64,000 bases of DNA, taken from positions 1-64,000 of the forward strand of contig JAJEKV010000678.1 in the NCBI GenBank assembly GCA_021234155.1, written 5' to 3'. Made by a program: the position numbers and the translations under genes. The DNA is from Isoetes taiwanensis (lineage: Eukaryota > Streptophyta > Lycopodiopsida > Isoetales > Isoetaceae). Position 1 is the stretch's first letter, and the number at the start of each line of letters is the position of its first letter. Under the pieces are notes generated by a model. That model was not told the origin of the DNA, did not search any database, and saw only the letters and a list, made by a program, of their open reading frames with translations. Positions 1 to 11,846 of this stretch are shown piece after piece.

Positions 1-3000
1 AGGTAGAAGCTTTGCTTTTTGCACTGCCGATTGGTCCCCTAGTTGCTTCCTCTAGTACTTTCTCAAAGAAGAGGTCCAAGAAATTTTTGGCTCGATCATC
101 CGAGACGGCGCCTCGACATTTCCTTGCTAACTTCAAAGCTTCTCTACCGATGTAACCTCCAACGTGAAGTTCCCAGCAAGTTGTTCCCAATGGACAAAAT
201 GCTTCAATGAGATACTGGGAAAGGTCCATAGAGAACCCGTTCTTGTTTAGCTTACCCTTATGTGAAGTCAGGAGCTCATACTTAATGTGGCCCACAAGAA
301 TTGGGTCGTCCTCTTCTTCCTCTTCTTCCTCTAACTCTTCCACGACCTTGACACCCTTCCCCTTGTCTTCTTGCTCCAGATAGAAGACGTTTCGCATTAT
401 GCGTTCATCTAACTGATAGCACTGCCATGCTAGTTTGTCTCCATCTGGTTTTCCCTTGAGCCTTTCATATTCCTTATCATCCATCATGGCTATCATAATT
501 ATAAGCACATGAAAAATTTTACTTTCTGTGCTGAAGTCACTGTCCCTGTTTTCATCTATGAGGATCGCCTGTCGTATGACTTTCACGCATTCTAAGTCAT
601 TTGCAGATTTAGAGCATATGCATAGGACATGCCGAGGAGGGATATATAGTGACAATTGTGTAGTTCATCTCCGTAGTGAAACCATTGCATATGTTGAAGA
701 ACTTTATTATAGTCATCAAGTGACCATCTGGTGCCTCGGCTATCAAGGACGAAGAGTGTGATATCATGGGGACCAGCACCCACTTCTGGCAAGGCACACT
801 TGAAACCAGTGGACACTTGATAAAAGAAAGTGGATTCCGTCTCCGGAGTCTGCTTCACCATCGCGACTTTTCGTTTCAAGTCGGATGCAACTTTTAGTGT
901 GAAGCCCAGCGATCTTTGCAACGTTCTTTAACCTGGCGCTTGACAAAGTCCTTGGACCAAAATACATACTTCTTCAGTGTCAGCCGTTGGAGACGTTATA
1001 CTTTTGCATGAGGCCTAACTCCGACAATGACCACTCTCCCGTAAGCCTTTGTAATTCCTCACCAACCGCCTTCTTGAGCACTATAATATTCTTCCTATTT
1101 CGCCGCGATGCATCTTCAAATGATTCGAGCCTTTTCGCCGTAGGAGGTTTTCTTGTAAAGAATTTCCTTCGATTAACTTTTGTCTAGAACCGAGAGCGAC
1201 TCTTGATCGTCCAATCCCCTGAGCCTTCCTCATCTCATTATATGTATATCAAAAATTGATGTGTCAACAGGGAGGAAATCTTCCTTGTGAATCGGCAATT
1301 TCTTCTCGGCGTAGGCATCCCGTAATTCATTCCATTTCTCCCATAATGGATCCGAAGCAAATACTATCTTGCGTGCATCCTTGGGCACAGTTGGTTCCTC
1401 GAAGCATCACCCTTTTCATCCCTTTTTTTTCTTTGATCCGGTGCTCTTGGTTTTGTCTGTATTATCGTCGACTAAGTGTCCTCTCTAGCAACTTGAATTC
1501 CAAGGAATGACGCTTTTAGAATGAAATAAAATCCTTTTTAGTTTGCCCGGGCGTTGGCATTGGCTTCCCATATTCAATCCATCGGGTTAGAGCATGCCAA
1601 AGTTGTTGCTCTATATAGGGACTTTTGGGCAAGAAATGACCTTGTTAGCTTCATAATTGTGAATGAAATAAATCCTTCTAGTTTAAAAATCATACTTTAG
1701 CCGATTTCATATATAGAAAGCATTGCCTACTCTAAAGAGAACGATAGAAGATTTTTAATTTTAGATAATTTTTAGTGGCCGTTTCAAAACGTCAAACAAG
1801 TAAATCTTAGAAGCGTGATTTCATATTAGAATACAAATGCGTCCGCATATTGAAGAATTGCCTAGCCCCGGAGGAGGCTTGGCTATTAGACGGATAGCCT
1901 TTTTTCCCCGAGGGTAGGCAAATCCGCGATGGGGCGCTTAACATTCTAATATGAAATCGCTGGCGGCGACATTTACTTGGTTTGACGAAACGACTATCAA
2001 TCCGTAAAGCGTTTTCTCTTTACAAGATAGGCAAATCGCTACCGGGCGATTTGATTCTAATATGAAATCGCGCCTGGCGTGATTTGCAAATACGAAAACG
2101 AAACCTAAGGGAGGAAAATTAACTTTTGTATAAGAATGTTTTTCCCATGTCATTCAGGAGTGCGCTTATTTCGGCTAGCTCAGCAGGTGTGGTTGAGCCG
2201 CTCAGGAACCGGCAGTTTCGGCGAATACGACTTATAGAATAACCGATGCCGGTAAGAGGTCGCGGCCTTCTTAATCAGAACCTTCTGGGCCTCTACTGAA
2301 TGCTGGCCATCTATTATCATGAAATGTATGTCAGGATTCTCGATGAAGTCCTCCAGCTTGCTCCACATGATTACCTTCCTCGATTCACGGTGTCGTGACG
2401 GCACTACATCGCGAGCATTGGCACTTGCCCCGGATTTTCGATCATCGCTGTTCACTATCTCCAAGGAGTGCTTCTTGTCATACCTTCTGCTGATATAAAT
2501 GGCTTTAGTGGACCTGAAAAGCCTATCCACATGGACTGGATGGGTGAAGCTCAGGCCCAGTGGATATTTGTCAGCATATTTTTTGAGCTTGCTCATCGCC
2601 TCCAACTGCCTGGCCTTGTCATCGTCACTTGTAAGGCTCTTTGCCGCTTCGTAATTTCCCCGCCTTTTAGAGCTTTCTTCTTCCTTATCCTTCACTTTTT
2701 TGTAAGTAGACATCGCCTCGAGGGCTCGTGCTAATGGCTCGTCGAACACCTCGTAAGCCCTCGTGATATTCTTTTAGGAGTCAATGGCTCGCCAACTGTC
2801 CAGCCAAATTTGAAGAGGTTATCGGCCATGTCGTCTGATCTTAATGCAGTCTCTTTAAAAGAGCTAGCACTGCATCGATTGATCTTCTTTAGGCTCTTCT
2901 TATGTTTTTGGCCCACTTCAACTAGCAGAGAACAGAAAGAATCGTCCTGTACTTCGCATGTAATAAGAATTCCCTCGCTTCTCCATTTGATCGTCTCTCT

Positions 3001-3250
3001 TACCCCTTGACATGAATATGAGGTCTGTCTTCCCACCGATTTTGAATATCTCCACATACCATTCTCGCCCCTCTACAAGATCTTCTTCTCGACATGGAGG
3101 TTCTACCGAGCCTTTTATTATTCCGGATGTATCTTCTAACGTCAATACATGCTTTGTGTCAGTGCATAAAGAATATCTTCTTCCGGTCCTTTGCTTTTTT
3201 CCGGGTCGGGCGTAGAGGTCGCCTTGCTTTGGTCCTCCCTCTTTTGCTTG
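1..3250 (-). pseudogene. ParB-like / N4-N6 DNA methyltransferase-related gene, broken, cut by window start
   Basis: I see a chain of minus-strand coding blocks in shifting frames. The block at 2749-2180 (189 codons open) is Lys/Glu-rich and then reads FMIIDGQHSVEAQKVL, which resembles the D-G-x-H loop of ParB-like domains. A block near 1410-1200 follows a probable intron (about 2130-1450). The block at 921-592 contains PHDITLFVLD, a possible degenerate relic of motif IV (no DPPY is present). From about 620 to base 1 one frame stays open and ends with SMDLSQYLIEAFCPLGTTCW, then ELHVGGYIGREALKLARK. This lines up with the 'KP..LL..LI..FS.pGd.VLD.F.GSGTT..AA..lGR' tail of beta-class methyltransferases, with GxGxT replaced by VGGYIG. 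An acidic Glu run lies between. ParB-methyltransferase fusions are known in bacteria and phages; a mobile plant copy is my inference. At least four frameshifts make it a pseudogene or error-rich. Confidence is moderate for coding origin and lower for the methyltransferase reading. Confidence 0.45.
1812..2090. repeat. Clustered copies of a GC-rich palindrome in the intron of the ParB-like gene
   Basis: Three to four near-copies of 'aatatgaaatcg' followed by a GGCG/GCGCC block lie here, for example at 1812-1835, 1945-1975 and 2061-2086. The last reads CGCGCCTGGCGTGATTTG. The same motif recurs outside the gene (see 3335-5625). The block has no open frame and probably lies in an intron. Confidence 0.5.
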
Positions 3251-4860
3251 TCTTTGTGATCCCGTGAAATTACAAAGACATGGGTTAATCTTTTAATGCT
3301 CAAATATATGTCATTGCCGACATTATATACAAAAGCGGCTTGGCGCGATTTGAAAATGAATACACAACAAGTTCATTTAGTTTATTGGGTGGGGCCAGTG
3401 GCGTTTTGTCCCAAATCAAAATGTAACAAATACGCGCATGCCGCTTTTAGAAGTGACCTCGAAAGATAAAGAAACTAATGTAATGCCTAATTAAAAACGC
3501 TTGTAGGCTTTTGTCCGAATAAAAAAATGCTTAGGACACAACTAACTATAAAAATGCAACTTAAAGAGTTGAATATTCATCGAGGACACAACTAACTATA
3601 AAAACACAACTAGCTCTTTGAATCTTGTTCACTAAGTATACAAGCTTCAAACAAAGACATACAAAGATTAAAAGAGAAACCAACATGCACACATTAAGCA
3701 TTTATTTCCATACATTTTGGGACATATGAACTTAAATATTAGAGGACACATGCTTTTTATTGGATAAAACCTAACAAAAAGGGACGAACAAAAACAGATC
3801 AATTACCCGAGGCTTGTTGTTGGATTTGTGCTTTTGTTCAAGAGCCTCCGTGCTTGGGATTTGTGCTTTTATGTCGCCCACCTCTACCTACCCCGGCCGG
3901 TGGCTGCATCCTCTAGACGCCATAGAACCGCAAGTGCGGATAATATGAGACCGGGGTTTTGGTTTAAACTTATATGTATGCATTCATAATCTAGGCCGCC
4001 GATTTTACAACCAGAATTCAAATTAGCGTCCTTTTAAATTTATACCATTTTAATTAACCGCCCCGGCTCATTTACAAATTTAAATTGTGTTTTTCTTTTT
4101 AGTGCAATTTCAAGATAACAATTAATTATTAATTTCAAGAAACGCATACGTGGCAATCTACTACCACCTAATCGCCACCTACTATCGAGGCGCCCAAGAT
4201 CATTCCTACTATCAGGCCCCAAGAACAATCGACTATCGAGCGCCAAGATCGAGCCCATTCATTCGAGCAGCCTTCAATCCCATTCGATGTCCGGGCTGAA
4301 CTATGGTGAGTGTGGATTCCATTCGAATGCATTCTCTTGTTCTCTATTTTTCCAATGCATTCGGTTCTTTATCGATTGTTGGGACGAATGCTATCTTTTA
4401 ACAAACAAACTTGAAGCCGTAGTAGGCTTTATGTAAAATCAAGATCTGAATCCAAGTTCTATGTGTCATGGTGTTCCTCTTGGAAAAATTTCGTGAAGAT
4501 TTCCATTATAAACCGCAATTATGAAGATGAGGCTCTTCCAAGAAGACATCCAGGTGGGCGATATAGTTGGTGAAAGTGTGGGCACATTTGTAGCATGGCC
4601 AAAAGAACGTTGAGAAAAAAGGTATGTATATTTGGATATTCAAAAAAAAATGAATATATCATAACATCTATGCGTGATGTTGTGAATTTTGAATTTTTGA
4701 TGTTCTTTAGTTGATCATATCAACCCCATGAAACTACACATTAATGAAAAAATATGTAGTTTCTTGGGGTTGGTCATACCGGGCCGGAGGGCATCAAAGG
4801 ATTCAATGTTTTCGACATTGCATATAAAAAACATAATAAACTAATGACATAAAAGTATAG
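3251..4860. other. AT-rich stretch without a recognisable gene
   Basis: No convincing coding block on either strand. It holds one copy of the GCGCC palindrome (3335-3351) and a short direct repeat of 'aggacacaactaactataaaaa' type near 3534-3605. At 4160-4245 the words 'actatcgaggcgccaagatc' recur in degenerate form. I recognise nothing else. Confidence 0.4.
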
Positions 4861-5625
4861 TGCAAAATTGCGCCAGCGCGAGTTTGTATTCATATTCCAA
4901 AAAGTGTATGTACATTTTTTCTTCGCAAAAAAATGCGCCAGCGCGAATTCTTTCCATCTCTACAATATGTCACATAGGCCCACTTCATCGGCCCAATACC
5001 GCAAAAAGTTCCACCTGAACCACTGTAATATGACAGGATCCTCATCTTCCCTGCGAATGTCGAGTCTCCAAACCAGAGTGTTGTATCGATCCTTGATACT
5101 ATAAATCAAATCCTCGTATTTATTTGTTGGCATGAGCCTTACTAAGAGCATGAGGAGCTGCATATGTCCAGAGATGCAATGGAAGTGTTCCCATGGCCAC
5201 TGTCTAATGGATTCTCCAACTCTCTTTGAACATTTTGAACAGCACAATCAAGTAATATCTTGTACAGGGTCCAGAGTTGATGGTCGTCCAGGGGAAGTGT
5301 ATTTGAACTAGAACCAAACAAAGGTATTTGAACTAGGATCAAAGGTCCATGCATAAGGAAAATCCATGGCACTAGAACGAGAGAAATTAAGTAATTAGCA
5401 AATGATATATTACTCTCCCCATAAAACGATTCTCGAACATACATAACCAAAAACGCCAGCGCCGCTTTGTTTTTTTTTTTTCACAGATCTATTTCACTCG
5501 CGCCTGGCGCGATTTGTATAGAACCGTATGAAATAGAAAAGCCAAACTAAAAACGCGCCTGGCGTGCTTTGATTAACCTAGTGGAAAATCGGAACCCAAA
5601 AATAGAAATGCGCCAAGCGCGATTT
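3335..5625. repeat. Dispersed palindromic motif family GCGCC-N-GGCGC / GCGCCAGCGCGATTT
   Basis: Copies seen at 3335-3351, 4870-4885, 4935-4949, 5453-5469, 5499-5515, 5554-5570 and 5610-5625, plus the intronic copies near 2.07 kb. The clearest is CGCGCCTGGCGCGATTT at 5499-5515. Each has a 5-6 base GC-rich arm, a 1-2 base centre and usually a trailing GATTT or GAATT. The sequence between copies is unrelated, so this is a dispersed motif rather than a tandem array. Confidence 0.6.
4960..5450 (-). pseudogene. Unidentified protein-coding fragment
   Basis: Two overlapping minus-strand frames give protein-like sequence. The upstream one includes QLWTLYKILLDCAVQNVQRE; the downstream one includes YEDLIYSIKDRYNTLVWRLD and ends WFRWNFLRYWADEVGLCDIL. 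The composition (many W, R, D, L) is unlike random AT-rich DNA. A frame change is needed at about 5200. I do not recognise the family. It is flanked on both sides by the GCGCC palindrome, so it could be a further exon of the same mobile family as the 1-3.25 kb gene, on the same strand, but that is only positional. Confidence 0.3.
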
Positions 5626-5689
5626 CTCCAATTCAAACATATTATTCTAACAGAATGCATAATGCAGAATTCATTGTTTTAGTTCATTA

Positions 5690-5975
5690 TTTAGAGCAGA
5701 TAGAGGAAGAGCTAGTGAAATAGAATAAGAGCAGATACATCAGAATCATATAAGCAAGATCATAGAGCAAATAGATCATACAACTGATAGATCATAGATC
5801 ATAGAGCAGATAGATCATAGATCATAGATCATAGATCATAGAGCAAGATCATAGAGCATAGATAGATCATAGATCATTATTTACTTCATTATTTTAGATC
5901 ATTAATTAGAAATCAGATAGAGGAAGAGCTAGTGAAATAGAATAAGAGCATCATCATATAAGCAAGATCACGTAA
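5690..5975. repeat. AGATCAT tandem array inside an 80-bp direct repeat
   Basis: An irregular array of 'agatcat(ag)' units fills about 5755-5880. It is bracketed by two copies of a block containing 'gatagaggaagagctagtga' (about 5697-5745 and 5905-5965). This suggests replication-slippage expansion between an older duplication. Confidence 0.7.
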
Positions 5976-6174
5976 CAAGATCATAGAGCGGGATCTATAT
6001 ATGAAGGTGGTAGGGCGGTTTAGGACCCGATGCATGTAAAAGTAAATAACATGCTTTATGTGAAATAACTACTTTATGTAAATAACAGGAAATACTAACC
6101 TATTTGTGTTCTCAGACCAGAATTGAGCCTTTGCCTTTGAGTCTAAAACCAAAAATCGAAAAACAAAGTTGATT

Positions 6175-6600
6175 TGATTCGAGAAGCCAATAGCGCATGA
6201 TTTGAGCCTTAAGAAGCCGAGAAAAAAGCAATAGCAGCTAATTTGGAAACCGAGAAGCCGAGAAGCTTAAAACACAAAAAAAAAAAACCACAAAACTTTG
6301 TTATTCAAAGCCAGAGAGATTGCAGAGAGCCGAAAAGCCAAAAAAGCCAGAGACATTGTATAGACCTTTGAGCCGAAAACACCTTTGAGCCGAAAACTCT
6401 AAAGCAGATGATTGTAGAAGCCGAAAAGCCGAGTTTAAAGCATATAGAAGCCGAAGTTTAAAGCAGATAGAAGTTAAAAAGTCGAGATTGATGAAGATAG
6501 AAGCCGAGAAGCAGATAGAAGTCGATTGAGATTGAAGCATTGAAGCCTAGATTGAAGCCGAGAAGTGCCTAGATTGCATGCGTTTAAGCGCTCGAATTGG
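6175..6600. repeat. Degenerate AGAAGCCGA minisatellite
   Basis: The words 'agaagccgaga', 'gagccgaaaa' and 'aagcagatagaagt' recur some twenty times with variable spacing. The open frame on the minus strand (6301-6540) merely reads through the repeat and has no independent support. Confidence 0.6.
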
Positions 6601-6779
6601 AAGCGAAGCAGGAAGCTACCGAATTAGCCCGAATTAAAAAAGTTCGAAGTGAGAGAAAGCAGTTCGAAAAAGAATGCTAACTTCAAATAATAACCTGCCT
6701 TCAAAATTTCGTACCGCACAATCATCACTGCCGCGAAAATTTATTACAAAGATTTTTTGTTTTAAGGACGGTGACTTTA

Positions 6780-7085
6780 AAAGTTTAAAAGTTATGAGTT
6801 AATAGTTAAGTTAGTTGTTAATAGTTATAAGTTAATAGTTAATAGTTAAGTTATAAGTTATAAGTTAATAGTTTAAGTTATAAGTTAGTAGTTAAGTTAG
6901 TGACCTTAAAACTAACCTTAAAACTTAGTTCTAACCTTAAAACTTTTAACCTACAATAACTTTCCAACCTTAAAATTTCTAACCTATAATAACCTATAAT
7001 AACCTATAATAAACTTCTTAACCTTAAAACTGCTAACCTATAATTAATAACCTTAAAAGTTGTTGCTAAGGTTATTATAGGATAA
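6780..7085. repeat. AT-rich simple repeats (AGTTAATAGTTA, then ACCTATAATA)
   Basis: 6780-6900 is built of 'agttaatagttaag' and 'ttataagtta'. 6905-7085 is built of 'aaccttaaaactt' and 'cctataataac'. The two halves are close to reverse complements in word content, so the region could fold back. No gene. Confidence 0.6.
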
Positions 7086-7269
7086 AAGTTTAGAAGGTTA
7101 TAAGTAGAGGGTTTTATTTATATATAATGTTGAGGAAAATAGCTTGGGGAATCCCATTATATAAATAGAATGATCAAATACAATAAGACATATATGAGGC
7201 TTTCATTTATGAACATGTTAGTGAGAGGTTATTTGGATATGCTAACTTACTATATGTTTTTTATGCATT

Positions 7270-9205
7270 CTAGGTCAATGACATGCAAAATGCTAAAAAA
7301 GCCCCCAATGATGCTTCTGACCAAGGCAAGGAAAAATTCCCAAATGATGAAGATGATGCCCAAGGAAAGGAAAAGACCGCGAAATGATGTTGATGATGGC
7401 AAAGAAAAAGGAAAAGACTCCAAATGATGTTGATGATGGCAAAGGAAAGGAAAAAGACCACAAATGAAAAGGATGATGCCAAAGGAAAGGAAATTGTACT
7501 TTTATACCGGGTCGATTGGAAAAACAAAAGGTCAAGATCCTGCATGCATGCAACAGAGAGGCAGTAGGAGAAGGGATTATTGTTCTAGCAGATCCTATCA
7601 ATGCAAAGTTGAATGATGAAAGATTAGGGGAGGACAAAGTTAGGTGTGGCAATCTCAAAATTATATGACAATTGGAAGGAAAAGGGTTCAAAGGCAAACA
7701 AGAATGCCTAGCTTGTGTGAAGCAACTAGAGGTTCCAACTATTGTTGCATGGCCTAGGGAAGATTCAACCGGAGGGGAACTACACGTTTCCTATAAATGT
7801 AGAACCATTGTCAACAATGTTCACACAGCAGTAGCAAGAGGCCACTTCCAACTTTCAAACATTATCCCACCAAAAGATGCAAGTCGAGTATGATTGTTCT
7901 CCTCAAGCTATGATGAAGGTTAGAGGAGGTGAATGTTGTTGGGCTTCTTGTGTTAGAATGTTCACAATAGAGGAGTTGGTGGGAGCAAGAGCTACATATC
8001 GTGAACATAAGTGTGATAGCAGGAGGAATTTCATGTACACCATATTTGGCTATGCAATTGTGATGAAAGATCAAAGAAGAAAAGATTCCCATTGAATGGA
8101 AAGTGGATATGCTCAAAAGCATGGATGGCTATACATAGAATTCCAACCTCTTCTTGGCACAAACCGCAAAAGAGACATGAAAATGGTAGTAAAATAGCAT
8201 TGCATAGAACACCGGCCCGGTAAGGCCTTACCTCAAGAACTATAGAAATGCAAAGGAAATATTTGAAAGATATGTGGTTTTCAATGCGTAAAAACATGCC
8301 ACATAAGAGTAAGAAGGATGAACAGGGTAGAGTTATTGTTGAAAAGAGATTGCCATCCCATTGTACCTTAAGAGCATATTAGAGGAAATAAATGCATTGT
8401 TTGGGAACTTGGAGTGGCCTCTATATCCCAGCCCAGGTTTTAGTAGGCTATGGAATAAGCATTTCAAGCATGTGACCATAGCAACTTCAAACAACTTTGC
8501 CAAGTGCAATTTATGTGCTAAGTTGAAGGAGACACTAGATAAGACCGGTGTGCAACCAAGTCTAAGGGCAAAGATAAGGGAACATATGAAGGACCATATG
8601 ATGATCAACTATCATGTAGATCAACTTATTGGATGTGGAGGACCTTATCTGCAATGGAACCTAATAACTATCTATGTATTATACATGATAAAATGGACCA
8701 ACAGAAGACTTGTCTTCCACAATTCAAGTACATTCCTAAGTCATGTGTTCAACATCTCGAGATCTGCCCAGAAAGCTCCTCTTGCAACTAGATAATTGTG
8801 CTGGTCAAAATAAGAACAGGTGGATGTTTTCTTTCCTATCCTACTTAACAGCTGTGGGTATTTTTGAAAGAGTCAATTTGGGGTTCCTAATGCCCGGACA
8901 TACTCATGAGGATGTGGATGCATTGTTTGGAAAATATAGTCATGTATTGAGACAGCAGACAGTTACCAACTTTCCCAGGCTATTGGACATGGATGTACAA
9001 ATCCATCTCCTATAGGATCTATCATAGAAGAAGTGCCTGATTGGAAGAGTTTTGTGGATGGTTATGCTCTCGACATGGAAGGTCATTCTAGACCTCTTCA
9101 ATTCACTTTTTGGTGAGAGAAGGGATTCCAATCATGCAATGGAAAATGAGACCTTCAGAGGAGAAGTGGAGAGGTGGGGCAGAAATTTGGCACAGGGATG
9201 CAAAT
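7270..9205 (+). pseudogene. DUF7869-like transposon-derived gene, 5' part (interrupted at 9205)
   Basis: The N-terminus is a Lys/Asp-rich repeat (units like NDVDDGKEKGKDSK, 7330-7490). Next comes a small domain, KVKILHACNREAVGEGIIVL then ADPINAKLNDERLG (about 7525-7640), with VPTIVAWPREDS near 7733. It resembles the beta-rich domain found beside plant transposase proteins (DUF8039 type, from memory). Downstream are EMHMK/CNLCAKLKETLDK-like cysteine sequence (8500) and the core LQLDNCAGQNKNRWMF (8775-8825) followed by LGFLMPGHTHEDVDALFGKY (8878-8937). These D/N..NKNR..GHTHEDxD motifs define DUF7869-like proteins, which may be an RNase-H-fold transposase relative. At least four frameshifts or stops interrupt it, so no single product is made. 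The 3' part resumes at 17,170. The family call is from motif memory. Confidence 0.6.
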
Positions 9206-9225
9206 CACAAGGCACCCAAAAATTT

Positions 9226-9800
9226 AACCGCTGTAATGAACCACTAAAAAACCACTATAGACGTGGTTTTTTATGATAAAATTTTTATTCTTAGTAAGAA
9301 CCACATAACATAGTGGTTTTCATAATGAGTACATGGTTATTAATGTTGATTTTTATGTTATAACGTGGTTTATTAAAACCAATATTAGTTTATTACATGG
9401 TTTCTAGCATCAATGGTGGTCATTGATGTTGGTTTTCTAACTTAGTATGGCTTATTAAATCAATCGTGGTTTGTAGCATGGTTTTCAACATTACTTTAAA
9501 TATGGCAATGGTTTTATATGTTGGTTTTGTATTATAACATAGCACAGATAATTTGAGGTAGTTTATGACATGGTATTTTATACTAATTTAAATGCCATAG
9601 TGGTCATTCATGCTAGTTTTTTATTATGACATCACATGATATAAAATGGTTGTGGTTTGTAGCATGGTTTTCAATTCCTAGTTAATGGTCATGGTAATTA
9701 TTCATAGTTATCACCTAAAAGGATGTGGCTATTCATAGTGGTTACCCATAAGGCACCCAAATATTGTCATAATTTACTGCTATTAAACCACTATAAAGAT
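9226..9800. repeat. Left subterminal repeat array of the CACTA-like element
   Basis: Short words 'aaccactat', 'gtggtttt', 'catggtttt' and 'tagtggtca' recur in both orientations every 20-60 bases. Such arrays bind the element-encoded regulator in En/Spm-type elements. The function here is inferred. Confidence 0.55.
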
Positions 9801-10011
9801 GGTCTTTTGTAGTTTTTGTTTTTTGAAGGACGCCAGATTACTCAAATATCAAGCAAACCAGAACATGTGAAAGCTCAAAGGCATCTTTTCTAATCTGCAT
9901 ATGTAGCATTATAACAGGGGGGTTTTTTTGTGATTTTGTACGCTTTTTGGCATGGTTTTTATATGATTTTATGGGCGTATTGCACGAGGCATACTAATCA
10001 GTATATCTAGA

Positions 10012-11480
10012 GTGCACACTGGATTCTCATACCTGAATGACATTTTATTTATGGTTTTGCAATGGTTTTGCCTTGCATTCAACTTTAGGGTTTGTGGAGT
10101 GAAAGGAATTTACAGGACTATTTCCGGCAGTTCTGTCCTCGCTATGGCTTCCAATGGAGAGGGAATTTTTTTTTTTTCCTCGGGCGGCTATGGCGACGTC
10201 TTCTTGGCGGACTTCCTTCTTCTTCTTCTTAGCTCAGCTCAACGCTTACTAAGCAAACGGATCAAGAAAGCCAAAACCGTGGGATTTAAAGTCGACAGAC
10301 GATCCGACCGCTTTCCCGAGGGTTCTCTCCGGCTTATGGGGCGCGCCCTATGGCCTTTCCACGTTTGCAAGGCCTTTCAAAAGAGGCGGTGGCTATGGGG
10401 TTTGCAATGTAGGGAACACAAAGTTTGGTGGATAGATTAGCCCGCAAAGGAGTTCGACTGGCAAGGATCTACCGTGGGTGAAGCTTGAATAAATTCGGTA
10501 AGCCATGGAATAGATAGTATTGTTCTGTCACATGGCGTATGGTCTTCATATCGCTTCTTCTTTTGTCCCTTGAATGCTAATATCCGTTTATCGGATCTAC
10601 CGGACAAGCGTGAGTATGAATCGCTTTACTTCTAAATTAGCAACGGATGTGTCATTCTGAGGTTCGCGTTCTTATATGATCCTTTTAGTTCAGCGGTTTC
10701 ATGTTGCTTGAAAACATGAAAGAGCGCACGGGCCGATTTGGGTAGGTGTGAACTGCTCAAAGGCAATTGGACAAAGTGTTTTAGTCCATATTTTCCAATG
10801 GCCAACAAACGTCGTAGTTCCGGGCCAGAAAAAGGAAAGAGACCAAGGAAAAGGACAAAATCAGAGATATCTGTTTACCCACCATTCAAGGAAAGCGAGG
10901 ATGAGCTTATAACGATATGTGTTGGGCAGCCAGCAGCAACTACGGTGGCTTCTTGCTTTTCTTCTCCCTCTTTCCCATTTCTTCCCATTTCTTCCGCAGT
11001 GGGCGGGTCTAAAAGCGTAAAACAGACTGCGCCATAACTGATAATCTTGGCACGGACCCTTGGCAATGCACCACGGAGCAATAGAAATAGAAATCGTTCC
11101 TCAAACATTGATGGATTAGCAGGGTTTAAGGTATTTGAAGAGATATACAGGCATTTGCAAAGCATATCAAGCACTGCCTTTTGTTTGCTCATGTTGATAA
11201 TCTGCACCAAGTGCTGTTGATTCGAAAATATTCTGTATCATTTGTTAAACAGTGATTTATTAAGATGATGCTGGCTGTTCTTTTTATGTTCTTTTTATAT
11301 TCTTTCCATCTCGACATCTTCATAATGCAGTAAAGTATTTCTGTTACATGCATGTCTTACAGGATATCTGATTGGCGTTTGTATATTATGACCTACTATT
11401 ATGGCTTCCTTATAGGTATTTGAAGAGATATACAGGCATTTGCAAAGCATATGAAGCACTAGCCAACATGGAGCACATAT
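10012..11480 (+). other. Interior of the CACTA-like element: possible captured gene fragments
   Basis: Two stretches look faintly coding. At 10,798-11,035 a Lys/Arg-rich, nuclear-localisation-like sequence starts MANKRRSSGPEKGKRPRKRT and includes YPPFKESEDELITICVG. A 45-bp exon-like word encoding VFEEIYRHLQSI occurs twice, at about 11,130-11,181 and 11,416-11,462, about 280 bases apart. Neither matches a family I know. Acquisition of host exons is common in CACTA elements, so capture is possible, but I cannot name a donor. Confidence 0.25.
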
Positions 11481-11846
11481 GCATGGGAAAATAGAAAGTG
11501 AAGGTCACATATTTGCACGTTGGAAAGGCACAGATTATTTCATGCTTTTACAAAGAAGATCATAGGAGTTTTCAAACAGATCTAGGTGCGACTATAGAGA
11601 ACAATTTGGAGGCTTTGTCATACACTCATAGCTCAATGTTAAATATATTCTTGCTATCTTTATATCTGGACAAATTGCATGTTCCTCTTGGAACTAATCC
11701 ATGTTCTAGCATGAACCATGCCCTCTTATACATGTGTTCAACTAGAATATCCAAGCTTCTAGAATATCCAAGCTTCTTAGTATTAATATATAGCTATGTT
11801 TGCTTTTGTTAGGGCCCGAAGGGCCCAAAAATTTTTTTAGTATAAC

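Noticed and set aside
5755-5880. CRISPR-like array of AGATCAT repeats
   Set aside because: Units are contiguous and irregular with no unique spacers; plant nuclear context. It is a simple tandem repeat.
6301-6540. 79-codon minus-strand gene
   Set aside because: Reads straight through the AGAAGCCGA minisatellite; repetitive peptide only.
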